Below are positions 1-10,551 of a stretch of DNA of 64,000 bases, one piece after another (the first letter of the stretch is position 1; each line of letters starts with the position of its first letter). The notes below the pieces were generated by a model, which saw only the letters and a list, made by a program, of their open reading frames with translations, was not told the origin of the DNA and ran no database searches. Source of the stretch: Erodium maritimum. Its lineage: Eukaryota > Streptophyta > Magnoliopsida > Geraniales > Geraniaceae. Both the position numbers and the translations under genes were made by a program. Where the stretch lies: the NCBI GenBank assembly GCA_963921825.1, contig OY997594.1, forward strand, positions 16,249,001-16,313,000, in the 5' to 3' direction.

Positions 1-1869
1 AAAAAAACCCTAACAACTCCTCTCCCCTTCTTTGATCTCTTGCCTCTGTCAGTGACAGACGAGGCCCGTCTTGGTTGTTACTGGTGGAAGCTAACCTTTA
101 CGCTTTCTCCATTCTCTCGGGAGTTCTATTTTTTCGGTTATGGCTACTCGTTTTTTTCGCCCCTTCGTCACATGCCCTTTTTATTCTCCTCTAGTTTCGA
201 CTCCTTCATTCTCTTCGTTGTGCCGTATTTCGCGGTTTAGACTAGAGAGTTCGTTGAGGCAACCTCATATTTATACTCTGAGTCTGGATGGGACGTTGTG
301 GAAGGAGATTCGAAGTGTTATATGTAGGTCTTAGATTCTCCGACGTTGTTTCTTCGGATATAGGTGATCTAAGTCAGATGGAAGAATATCGACATGGTCG
401 GCGTGGTTGGATCCCAAGAGACATGGTCACGTTTCTAGTTTTTTTCTTTGTTCTCTTTTGTTAGGTTTTGGTTGGTTGTGTACTTTTCAGGCCAAATAGA
501 TGCACTTTGTTTCAGATTGGTGTGCATCGGTTGCATGTTTGTGTTAACCGGTTGTACTTTGGTGTGCCTGTTATGTGGCACTTATGGTATGCACTTTGTT
601 GCACTTTTGGCGTGCACGGTATAGTTGCACGTTCTGGACGCATTTTGCTGTGCTGCAGGTTTTAATTAGGGGTCGGTAATATTATGGTCTACTTTGTGTG
701 GGGTATGTAATATTTACCATTACGCTTATCCGATCAACGATTATAAATTGTGAAAGATCGTTTGTAAGTCTTTACCGAATGATATATAAAATTCAATAAT
801 ACTCTTTTTTTCGAAAAGTAATATTGCTTGATGTATACAATTATAATATTATTCTTTCTTTTTGTTATTTTAGATGTCTATGTACGACATTAGGACTCAA
901 CTTAATGGGGGAACAGTAAGTCAACTATATATATTGTGGTACCAAGTTCATGTACTTAGGATTAACGTGCCAACGTTGTAATTAGATTTTCTGTTACGTC
1001 AACGTAGGTAAGTGGGGGCATAATGGCTTTGCATACATACTGTTCACAATAATCCCACTGTATCTTCAATTCTCAGGCACATCACCTGATTTCCTGTCCA
1101 TATATTCATGAACCAATTGCTTCAAAGGAGAGGATTTGTAAGACAAGAAAGAGAAATGACCCATATTCCATGTGCAATTATAGTTCCTTGATTTTTGTGT
1201 GCTGATCCTCCTAGGGAATTTCATTAGAGCGATGTGGGTGTTGTGTCCTCTCGGTACGAAAGAGATCCATGGTTATTTTTTTTAGTCCGCTAAGTTTTAT
1301 GTATCTTAGGTGCGACTATATAAAGATACGTATGTTTAAACCGACTGAAAAAAAATAAACAATAATATAATAATAAGAAGTCTCACAAATTTATTGGTTA
1401 CGTATGATTAAAAGAATGAATCATCCGTTAGCGAATAAACGCGATACAAATTAAATTAAAAAAATCGTAAGTCAAAGCACGATCAATAAAATGTTTATGA
1501 AAATAAAGAAATGTAGATTTTAAACTGGTATCTCGATGAGAAATACCAAGCATGTTTCTTTCTTGTCATTTTGTTCAGATTTACTGTTGAGCTATGAGAA
1601 ATATTGTTCAACTGTATTTCGTGCATCTATCGGGGGTGCGTCAATAAGGCTTACGATGGTGTTGCTCCAGCCAACCCAACTACCAAGGCAAAACCGGCTA
1701 AATCAAATGTGAATGGCTCTGGTGAGTGCCCTCTTAAAACGGTAGAATTGTCGAAGGTGGGAGGGGCGGTTTCGGTTGTTTATAATCCGAGCACAAAAGA
1801 GGCACGAGGCAGAGTTTCCAGTGCAACCGACACTCAGATAGTGTAGTCGACTATTGTAAGGACTGAAGG
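1..1869. other. No gene recognised; left-edge sequence
   Basis: No open frame here has recognisable homology. The first 350 bases are pyrimidine-rich and resemble a plant 5' leader, starting with a CCCTAAC-like stretch similar to the 5' ends of the retroposons at 52725 (minus) and 62378 (plus). This may be the 5' end of another retroposon that begins before the window. From about 660 to 1560 the sequence is AT-rich and featureless. An 80-codon frame at 1604-1846 lies just upstream of the RRM remnant and may be the N-terminal part of the same decayed LINE ORF1, but its sequence alone does not show this. Confidence 0.4.
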
Positions 1870-3345
1870 ATGCGTCGCCACTGTTTGGGTACAAGGAAAT
1901 CAGTGGGTTTCGTTGAGCAAGAAGCTAATCTGTTCATCTGCAATTTACCATTCAAATCCTCTGGGACATGGGTTCGCAGTCTTTTCGGTTCTTATGGTGA
2001 GATCAAAAGTGCTTCAGTTTTGCATCGTCCTAATCGCAAAGGCCAAAACTTTGGATTCACATGTTTCGTTCGAGAGAGGTCGTTTCTCAGTCTATAGCTA
2101 GTTTAAACGACTTTAAAATGAACGGATACATTCTCCTTGTCGTGTTTGTCCGTCGCTAGATACATAATACTGCGCTTGTTTCCGGTGAGTTAGAAAAACA
2201 AAGCATCAACTTTTTTTTGCTTGGAAAATAGAGCATCAACTCTGTTCCTATCGATAATCAAAGTCTGGCCCGTGATGAGATTAGTGAGATTCAAGCCATA
2301 GTGTTGTGTAATTCATCAGTGTAGTTTGATTGGAATCATTGTTGGGTACGACTCAATCTTTCATCGACTTCGGCGACCGGTGGGGAGCTCGGATCTCAGC
2401 GAGACGTTGAATTTAACCAGATTCTGGTGTGATTAGCTCCAATATTCACGGGATTGATTTTCGTATTCAAGTTTCGAATTTGAATTTTTCAGAGACGCCG
2501 TGCTTAGGGGTGCTGACTAGAGCTGAAGAGGCTATAGAGACGGTGCCTGATCTGGAGGATTGGGCCTTGGCTGATTGGCTCATAATCACTGGGTCAGGCC
2601 CGATTAATACTTCGGATCAGGCTTAAATTTTGGAGCATCCAGCTGTTTTGGAAGGGACTGCCCAAGAGGATGAGGCGTGTCCACTAGCACAGACCGCTCC
2701 TTAGGTGACGGATGGCCCCGAACCCATTTACGTTGTTGGGTCACCGATTGTAGCAGGTCCTTCTTCGAAACCGGTGGGTATTGGTGATTGAGTGGCTGGT
2801 CAAGAAGGGCCACCCTTGTTGGTTGTGCAAGCGGTTGTGGTTGTGGCCCTAGTTGAGGTACCACTTGTTTTGGTTGAAGGAGACTTGGCTGCTTTAAGCG
2901 GGGTATTGTAGAAGCATGGTAGTCCTTGGAAGGATGTCCTACTTTAACCCCCAAAACGTCGGATTCTTCCTTCTAAGCATTTAGCGGATTTTTATACCAC
3001 TACAATCAAACCAAGAGCTCATTCTTAGGACCATGAAGGACTTGTTGATACTTGGAAACATATAGCGTAAGCTCGTTCTCAACTAGCCTAGTCTGCTCAA
3101 GCAAAGGCCTTAGATGGAAAACATGCAAAGATATTTGATGATCCGAATCTGACTTCGGATGGTGAAGAGTGGGTCACTGATGAGGGTTAATTTCTTTTCG
3201 TTTTGTATTCGCTTGTTTTGGACTTGCAATCCTCTTTTTTCGGGTTTTGTTCCCGCATATCCTTTTGAGAGCTCTCTTGTTATGGTTGTCTTCGGTTAGA
3301 TCCTCCTAGGATTTAATATTTTTTTAATAAATTTTTTGAGCTTAT
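1870..3345 (+). pseudogene. L1-type LINE ORF1 remnant with RRM fold, ORF2 missing
   Basis: The frame from 1870 reads an RNA-recognition-motif segment: an RNP2-like LFICNL near 1930 and an RNP1-like KGQNFGFTCF near 2037-2066. At about 2070-2080 the frame shifts, and the neighbouring frame continues with the expected second helix (EVVSQSIASLNDFKMNG). The RRM is therefore broken by a small indel rather than simply ended. Several short frames follow to an acidic end (about 3160-3189, DGEEWVTDEG then stop). A T-rich, LINE-like 3' region with an A-rich end follows to about 3345. RRM-containing ORF1 is known from the BNR-type L1 subclade of plants. No endonuclease or RT follows, so this looks like an ORF1-plus-3'UTR deletion derivative. 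I found no target-site duplication. Confidence 0.5.
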
Positions 3346-3795
3346 ATAAAAAAAACTGGTAAATGAAATATCCCATTACAGTTGAATAGCTTTTAAAATT
3401 GGCTACTATGATAGTGAAATTACTATCATCTTAAAAAAGGAATATATGTGACCAAATAAATTTTAAATTGTCCAAAAACACATTTTTCTAATTGACATAT
3501 TCCTAAACATAATGCCCTCCATTCCTTCTAAACACAATAGTGTCACTCCATCCTCTCCATCCAATTTATTACGGTTTTGACTGTATATATATTTTACATC
3601 ACTACACCATAAACTACTATACAGAATACCTCTAAAATAGAATAAACATGTGTGATTGTAGTTGTCTTATTACATATACAAATTTTCATTTTAACTGCCT
3701 TTTGAACTACCGTGTTTCACCAATAATTTGACGTCGAGACGAAAATACTGGAAAAAAATTAGTCTATATGGGTTTTCTTATCAGCAATTTTTGTC
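3346..3795. other. AT-rich spacer, nothing recognised
   Basis: AT-rich sequence with no supported gene, RNA or clear repeat boundary. It separates the ORF1 remnant from the L1 RT fragment. Confidence 0.5.
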
Positions 3796-4814
3796 GGCTT
3801 TCAACCACTAAAGAAAATAAAAGTGGGACAAGGAGCATCCCTGCCTCAAAACTCTCTGTAAAGAAAATCCAGTAATAAGGAACCGTTAATCATAGCTGAA
3901 TTCCAAGCCTTGATGCACTTAGAGATCCAAGCTATCCAGATTCTTCCAAATCCCATGGTGGATAGTAAATTGAGTAAGGACTCCCAATAAACATGATCAT
4001 ACGCTTTTTCAAAATCAACCTTATAAACTATCACTTCTTGGCTAGAATGTTTGATGAAATGTATTAATTTAGATGCACTCAAGATGCCATCTAGAATTTT
4101 CCTCCCTACAATGAAGCCTAACTATATATCGTGGACCAAATTATTCATCACCGGCTTGAGTCTTGCAGCCAGCACCTTGGAGATGATTTTATAAGGACTG
4201 TTAATGAGGCTGATAAGTCTGTAATCTCCAAATCCCAAAGGAGAAGAGTTCTTTGGTATGAGTGTGATAAAAGTGGTATGTCCCATTTGATGAACTCTCA
4301 CCCAAATTGATAGAATTTCATTGTGAAGCCGTTTGTCCTAGGGGAATTATCACCACCACAAGCTTTGATAGCATTAAGGACATCTACCTCAGTGAAAGGA
4401 ATTTCCAAAGCTTAAGATTGAACCAAAGAGAAAAATGATGTAGAGCTACCTCTTTAATTTCCCTATGCTTAGAATAAGTCACCACTCCCCAACAATTTGA
4501 GTAAGTATGTTCCTACTTTGATTGAAGTTAGCCACAATATGAAAGAATTTTATGCATCTATCTCCCTCTTTATTCCACTTTTGTCTAGCATTTTGGCACC
4601 AAGCTTTTTCTTGCAGCTTAAGTTTATGTATCAGTTTTGCATTCAGAAAAGCCTTGTATGAAATCCTAGAAGGAATGAGATCTCTGACCTCAATGAGACC
4701 ATCAAGAGTGTCTATCTCGAATCTTAAAGATACAACATCCTTCTCCAACCAACCGAAAATCCTAAAGTTCCAATCTCTGAGGAAGTTCTTCAGAGCTTTG
4801 AATTTGAACCTTAT
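3796..4814 (-). pseudogene. L1-type non-LTR reverse transcriptase fragment
   Basis: Read on the minus strand, the segment starts with the region upstream of RT (residues like KEGDRCIKFFH, 4826-4479). It continues through RT blocks in shifting frames: TLIPKNS and YRLISLINSPYKIISKVLAARLK (about 4290-4150), then VYKVDFEKAYDHVYWESLL (about 4030-3970), then a frame-shifted LRQGC block near 3815. In-frame stops and at least two frameshifts make it non-functional. The fragment is cut at 4815, where a gypsy LTR begins abruptly in the middle of the coding region; the 5' part of the LINE is not found on the far side. The endonuclease, the YADD-type block and the 3' end are absent. Confidence 0.85.
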
Positions 4815-6254
4815 TGTAAGAACCACTCCTGGTCAACGCCAGTCAAATCGGCGAAAAACAGGAAAATTTAAAAAAATTGGACAGACACCTAAATGAACCC
4901 AAATTTGACCCCGAGGGTCATATCGGACTTAATTTGACCCCGATATCGACCAAAGTAAGTTCTGGGTGACTCAGGGCAACTTTTTGACCAATTTGGGAAA
5001 GGTTGACTTTTTGCCGGAAAAGTCGACTGAGCGACGTTTTGGTCCGTTCGAGGCCCGTTTTGGATCCAAAAAGCTTAGCCGTCATTATAGCGGTCTTAGT
5101 TGGGCCGTTTCCGTGTAGCACGTGAAATTTCATAATTTCTTAGAAAATGGGCCCGTTCGGGGCCCGAGACGGCCGAATTTCGCGAATCGGACAGAAAGAT
5201 ATCTACCAAGATATTTTTCAAAAGGTTGGGACCCACATGACACATGTCACACAAGTAGTGGTGGTTGGTTTTTAAAATAAAGAAAAAGAAATAAGTGGTG
5301 GTAGTTTTGTAATTAAGAGATATTTGTTGGTTTTTGAACAAAACAAAAGGCAAGGAAGAGAGGGTGTTCGGCCATATCAAAAAAAAGAGAGAAATAGAGA
5401 GAGAAAGAAGAGAGAGAAGGAAAATAGAGAAAAGAAGAGAGAAGGGTTGGTTTTTGGAGTTTTTGGACGATCAAACCGTTGCATCGGGTTTATTTCTGCA
5501 TAATCGTCATCCCCTTGTCGTTGCCTACGATAAGAACCCGATTTTTTCTCGTTTCGACGTGTTTCATTTCTAAGTGTTCGTTTATATTTGGTTAAACGAT
5601 GAATGGTTGAGGTTTAGGGTTCGTTAGGAACGTTTTGGGGCGAAAATGAACATTTTTCGTTGTGGCCGTGTGGGTCCCACTTGGCCGAGCCTCGCGTTTT
5701 TCGTGTTCGGGTGGTTTTGGACGATCCCCGAATCGATATTTCACACCCAGAACGAATTATGGAATTAAATTGTGGAAATTGGAAATTTCGAGTTTAGAAA
5801 CTTTAAACGCGAATTAAATCGCTCCGAAGTCGGAAATTGATTCCGTCGATTGCGTTGGAACACTTATATTATTCTAAGATCGTAGAAACAAAAACGGGAA
5901 TTTTCGGAGACCCGGAAAGGCGTTTTCGATCCCGGGCAGATTCGCCAAGCCGGGCGAATCGGGCTTTTCCGGGCCCATTATTGACAATGTCGAGTAATTG
6001 GGAAGTTTGGGAGTGATCGACATTGTCAGAGTTGCAATTGGGCGTCAAGTTTATTAAAATTCAGCTTTGCCTGCAAACTTAAAAAGTGTTTTAATTGTGT
6101 TCATGGTTAGATCGTGCCGACGACCGCGGAAAGGGGAAGCTAGGCGAGTGATCGCGAGCACGCCGGAGCTTGGGCGTGGACTTTTGGGAAAGCGTTACGA
6201 GGTAGGGAAAAGTAGCCGGATCTCGGCCTTAACTAGGGAAAGTTAACAGTATAA

Positions 6255-6420
6255 ATGCATGTGACACCTAATGGTGTCGTAGGATAAGTAAGTTTATCGA
6301 ACACTAGAAATGCAAGCGACACTTAATGGTGTCATATGATACGTGAACGTATCGAACAATAGAAATGAATGTGACACTTTGTAGTGTCGTAGGATAAGTG
6401 AACATATCGAACAATAGAAA
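6255..6420. repeat. Short tandem repeat, about 55-bp unit, 3 copies
   Basis: Three diverged copies start near 6261, 6317 and 6371. Each has a GTGACAC...GGTGTC dyad followed by a TATCGAACA(A/C)TAGAAATG segment. The block lies inside the gypsy LTR just upstream of the 57-bp array. Confidence 0.75.
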
Positions 6421-6462
6421 TACTGGTGGCATTTGGTTGTGCCTGGAGGTTGATTGAATTGT

Positions 6463-6920
6463 TTGTGTTTGTGGGTGGCCATGAGTGCATGTGGGGAGTT
6501 GAACCCATATTTTACTGTTTGTGTGTCGTGGGTGGTCAGGTGTGCCTTTGGGGTGTTGAACCCGTATTTTACTGTTTGTGTGTCGTGGGTGGTCAGGTGT
6601 GCCTTTGGGGTGTTGAACCCGTATTTTACTGTTTGTGTGTCGTGGGTGGCCATGTGTGCCTTTGGGGTGTTGAACCCGTATTTTACTGTTTGTGTGTCGT
6701 GCGTGGCCATGTGTGCCTTTGGGGTGTTGAACCCGTATTTTACTGTTTGTGTGTCGTGGGTGGCCATGTGTGCCTTTGGGGTGTTGAATCCGTGTTTTTA
6801 CTGTTTGTGTGTCGTGGGTGGTCAGGGGTGCCTTTGGGGTGTTGAACCCGTGTGATACTGTTTCGTGTGTCGTGGGTGGCCATGTGTGCATGTGGGGTGT
6901 TAAACCTGTGTTGTCACTAT
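6463..6920. repeat. 57-bp minisatellite, about 8 copies
   Basis: The anchor GCCTTTGGGG recurs at 6544, 6601, 6658, 6715, 6772 and 6830, a spacing of 57, 57, 57, 57 and 58 bp, with more diverged flanking copies at about 6487 and 6887. Since 57 is a multiple of three, both strands show long repetitive open frames; these are by-products, not genes. The array sits inside the gypsy LTR. Confidence 0.92.
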
Positions 6921-7068
6921 TTGTTGAACCTTGGGTGATGACTGTGATTGCATGGAGGTTAGGGCCCGCCTGACGGAAAAGGGGTCCTGTGGTCGCGCGC
7001 GTGGGGGTTGGCTAGCCTTTCGACTAACCATCGGTAAAGTTGTGCATTCTTCGGCGATGAAGGGAGGC

Positions 7069-8757
7069 TGTCACGCCCCGAATCCGGTTCTAGCCCGGAC
7101 TCGAGGCATGACTAGTAATAAATGATTTAAGAGGTAACAATTCAACAATAAGTTCCTGAAAACTCCAGTAAGCAACTCAAATCCACAAAAATTCAGTTTA
7201 AAACACAAATAACCCTCCAGGGGTGTAATAATAATCCTCCACAAAATCTGTTCCAAACCAAAAGAAATAAAAGTGAAGTCTCTACAGACACCCACACCGA
7301 GAAGCTCCCGAGCCTCTACTCCTCAATCAAGCCTGTAAACACAACAATGAACTCACAGGGGTGATCTTACGCTCAGTAGGGAAAACACATAACAAGGTGA
7401 ACCTTAAACTCCATAAATCAACAGCAAAGTCAACAAGATAGCTCATAACAAATACGGGTAAAAGGTAAACTAGCCAATGCCGTGGCACATGAAGTCTCCA
7501 CCCTCCGATCCACATAGGATGTGTCCTCTCGGATTTTCCCTCAAATCCAGAGGAGACGCATAACGTTGAGGCGACCGGAAACAACCCTTCGGGGCGCTTA
7601 ACATCGGGATTCTCATAAACGTCTCCAAAGGATTTTATGTCCTCGGGAACCAAGGTATTACTCCCATAGGAAGCATACACTTGGACAATTCAATAATAAT
7701 CAGTTAATAATTGAATAACGCACTCAACCGAAACACGAAATAATCCAATCTCAACAACCACCAATTCATTTCCACACATAGCTCACACATCACCAATTCA
7801 CCACAACACACAGTACACGAATCACATAATCATAGCACACCAATCACACAATCCCAACTTACCGTTCACTTACCAGTTTCGAACCAACGGGGCATCGATC
7901 ACCTGATTGCACCGCTCGGTACAACCAGTCATACTCGATGCTCCAAGCAACCATTTAAGTAAATCAAGTAATCATTCAAACCCCAAATTTCACCCCTTCC
8001 AACTCCCAAAACAGTCCAAATCCTTCAATACTCCTCTACCCATGGTAGGAATCAACACACAAACAAGTTTCCAATGATTCATCAAATCAAACCCAACTCA
8101 AAAGCTTCTCATCAACAACATCTCCCACCATTTCTACTCAAACCCAACAACATCTAGCAATTTCACCCAAAACCCATGAAAAGAGATGAAGAGAAATGAG
8201 GATTAGAGAGTTCCATTACCTCTAGAATGTTGAGATGAAGAAGATGGTAGTGATTTTGAGGAGGATGACTAGAGGAAGACTTCAAGTGGCCTCTTCTTCC
8301 TTGATTTTCCTTCAAAGCTCCATGGGAGCTCTTCTCCCTTGCACCTCCTCCAAATTTCGGCTACACCAAAATAAATGAGTTGATTTTGCTTTTCCAAACT
8401 CATATAATACCTAGATGTGTCAAATGACCAAAAACCCTTGAGCTAGAATCCCTTGTAGAAGCTTTTGGAAGGGTAAAAGGGTCTAAGACTACTCCTTTTT
8501 CTCTCTTTCAACCAAATAGGGACAAGTGTCCAAATATGTTATTTACTTTTCCAAAATAATTTCCAGCACAATAAAAATAATGCTTTTAGTCGATTAAAAG
8601 TCTCGTTTTGACCAAACTTGACTTTCTCCAACATTATACTCAAACGAAAGGAATTTCTCCCCTTAAGCCAACCGTGATGATGGCTAAGTCGTTTGGATTC
8701 CGTAAAAGCCCCGAGTGACTTCTTGAGTCATCGGTTCGACCGGGAGCGGGTCTTACA
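7069..8757 (-). mobile_element. Solo LTR of a related gypsy family, inverted, inside the larger LTR
   Basis: On the minus strand this 1689-bp unit begins TGTAAGACCCGC and ends GGGGCGTGACA, the same kind of ends as the surrounding LTR but in opposite orientation. It is flanked by a perfect 5-bp target-site duplication, GAGGC (7064-7068 and 8758-8762), and the surrounding LTR resumes directly afterwards. There is no internal region, PBS or coding sequence, so LTR-LTR recombination has left a solo LTR. It carries on its minus strand the TGAGCG...TCACCCC hairpin-like motif (about 7361-7375) and a pyrimidine tract ending in TTTACAG (about 7333), matching the block seen in the other LTRs here. Confidence 0.9.
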
Positions 8758-9896
8758 GAGGCTCCCCTTCCGACCAGCTATCGGAAAAGTATTACTGTAT
8801 ATATCGCTAACAGGTCGACCGCCTGGCCCAACTGAGTGTCGGGGAAAGTTGCGTGGGGCAGGCTCAATCCCAGCCGGTTAGAAACCGACACTGAGTCGCT
8901 GGAGTACGATCCTTTATGATCTTGATTGTTGTGTGCGATCCTTTGTGATCTTGGGTGTTGCGTGGTCGTTATTTGCGTTTCTGGCTGAGGTCGTAACCAC
9001 TATGTCGGGTCTACATTACGCGTCCGAGTTTTGAGTTGGTTGGGGAAAGTAACAGTTTTCGTGTGACAGTCGGGTCATCTGAGTTTGGAGATAGTAGTCC
9101 CCGGCGTTTTGTTTATTGTTGGTGTTTCCGGCATTTCTGCTAGTATGTCGTAGTCAGTCTGGTATCCGTGGTGGTGAGCGAACGCTCACCCCTAACTGCT
9201 TTTCCTACAGGTACTGGTCGCGAGACGGACTAGGGGATCTCTCGAAGCTTGAAGAGCTGGGAGCGGGAGTCCGAGTTTTTGCGAGTCTAGCGACGTACGC
9301 TTTGGTTTTGTCCGCTTGTTTTGGACGTATTTTAAGTTGTAAAATATTATTTTGATTAACTCAAAGTGGTGATTTTAAGCGGTTTATTAAAATGTTTGAA
9401 AATTGTTTTTATTGTTTCACCGTTCGCGTTTCGGGTTCGGTCCTACCGAATTCGGGGCGTGACAGTTTGGTATCAGAGCTCGAGGTTTCACACCTCGGAC
9501 TGTACGTCAATTAGGTGGGGAGAGTTGAGTCTTGAAAGTCCCGTCGTGCGTGTGTTGCGCAAGTCGGAAACCGTGTGTAGACCCGTAGTGACATGAGTCA
9601 TGTTTGTTATTGTGTGTATGTGCAGTATTATTATTACTGGCATACTGAGTGTGTGTTGCTGCGTGAAACATTTTTAAGCTGTCGCGACTCGACTCAGGGG
9701 CGCCCCTGTGGTCGAGCGTGGCGGTGCTGATATCAAATGGGTACAATTTAGTTCGGGGACGCCTGGACCGGGTTGTAACTACGTGATGTCAAAAATGAGA
9801 TTTTATGATGAAAAGGAGAAAATTTTAAAAACTGGTTGGCCTTGTGGGCGTGTGTTTTACAATTGGTTGGCCTTATGGGCTTGTGATTGAGTTTGA

Positions 9897-10345
9897 GGTA
9901 TTGAGGTTGTGAGCAATAGTGGTTTGCTGAGTTGAGGACATGATCCCCGTTTGAGGTTTCCCAACGTGATCGGGTAATTGGGGTATTGAGGTTGTGAGCA
10001 ATAGTGGCTTGCGGAGTTGAGAACATGATCCCCGTTTGAGGTTTCCCTACGTGATCGGGTAATTGGGGTATTAAGGTTGTGAGCAATAGTGGTTTGCTGA
10101 GTTGAGGACATGATCCCCGTTTGAGGTTTCCCTACGTGATCGGGTAATTGGGGTATTGAGGTTGTGAGCAATAGTGGCTTGCGGAGTTGAGAACGTGATC
10201 CCCGTTTTGAGGTTTCCCCTATGTGATCGGGTGATTGAGGTGTTGATGTGGTGAGCAATAGTGTTCTGCTTAGTTGAGAATATGATCCCCATTCAAGGTT
10301 TCCCTTACGTGAGCAAGTATTTGAGGTATTGATAGCGTGAGCAGT
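9897..10345. repeat. 85-bp tandem repeat, about 5 copies
   Basis: The anchor GGTATTGAGGTTGTGAGC-like start recurs at 9897, 9982, 10067, 10152 and (diverged) 10239, a spacing of exactly 85 bp three times and then 87. Each unit contains GATCCCCGTTTGAGGTTTCC. It lies where a gypsy gag would normally be, between the PBS and the protease. The repetitive minus-strand frames in it are by-products. Confidence 0.92.
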
Positions 10346-10551
10346 GTGACGTTTTGGCATCAAGTTTTGAGGTAGTGTTTTGCCCTGGTTAGATTGGTAA
10401 GTCGTTAGTTCTTTACTAGTATTCCATAATCGAACGGGTGTCCGTGGAGGTGAGCAGAACGCTCATCCCCTTTACTACTTTTCCCGTAGGGGACGAGTAG
10501 CGAATACTGGTTTGGTTGCGGAAAGTTATAAGTAAATGATTAGAGGATCGT

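Larger units (their letters stand above)
4815..9464 (+). mobile_element. 5' LTR of a Ty3/gypsy chromovirus-like element (interrupted)
   Basis: The LTR begins TGTAAGAACC at 4815 and ends GGGGCGTGACA at 9464, followed at 9468-9479 by TGGTATCAGAGC, the initiator-methionine tRNA primer-binding site. These ends give a TG...CA LTR of 4650 bp. Removing the solo LTR at 7069-8757 and one TSD copy leaves about 2.96 kb, a long LTR as seen in Tekay/Del-type chromoviruses. It holds two blocks of tandem repeats (about 55 bp and 57 bp units) and near 9174-9210 a perfect stem followed by a splice-acceptor-like tract. The LTR inserted into an older L1 fragment. No matching intact 3' LTR lies in the window, and the 5 bp before it (CTTAT) were not found again. 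Confidence 0.75.

Noticed and set aside
6294-6891. Long open frames on both strands (up to 195 codons) with HDTQTVKYGFNTPKAH-like repeats
   Set aside because: They are produced by the 57-bp minisatellite, whose unit is a multiple of three; all frames look equally open and none has a start context or relatives.
6463-6920. Regularly spaced repeats reminiscent of a CRISPR array
   Set aside because: The 57-bp units are contiguous with no unique spacers and lie inside a plant LTR.
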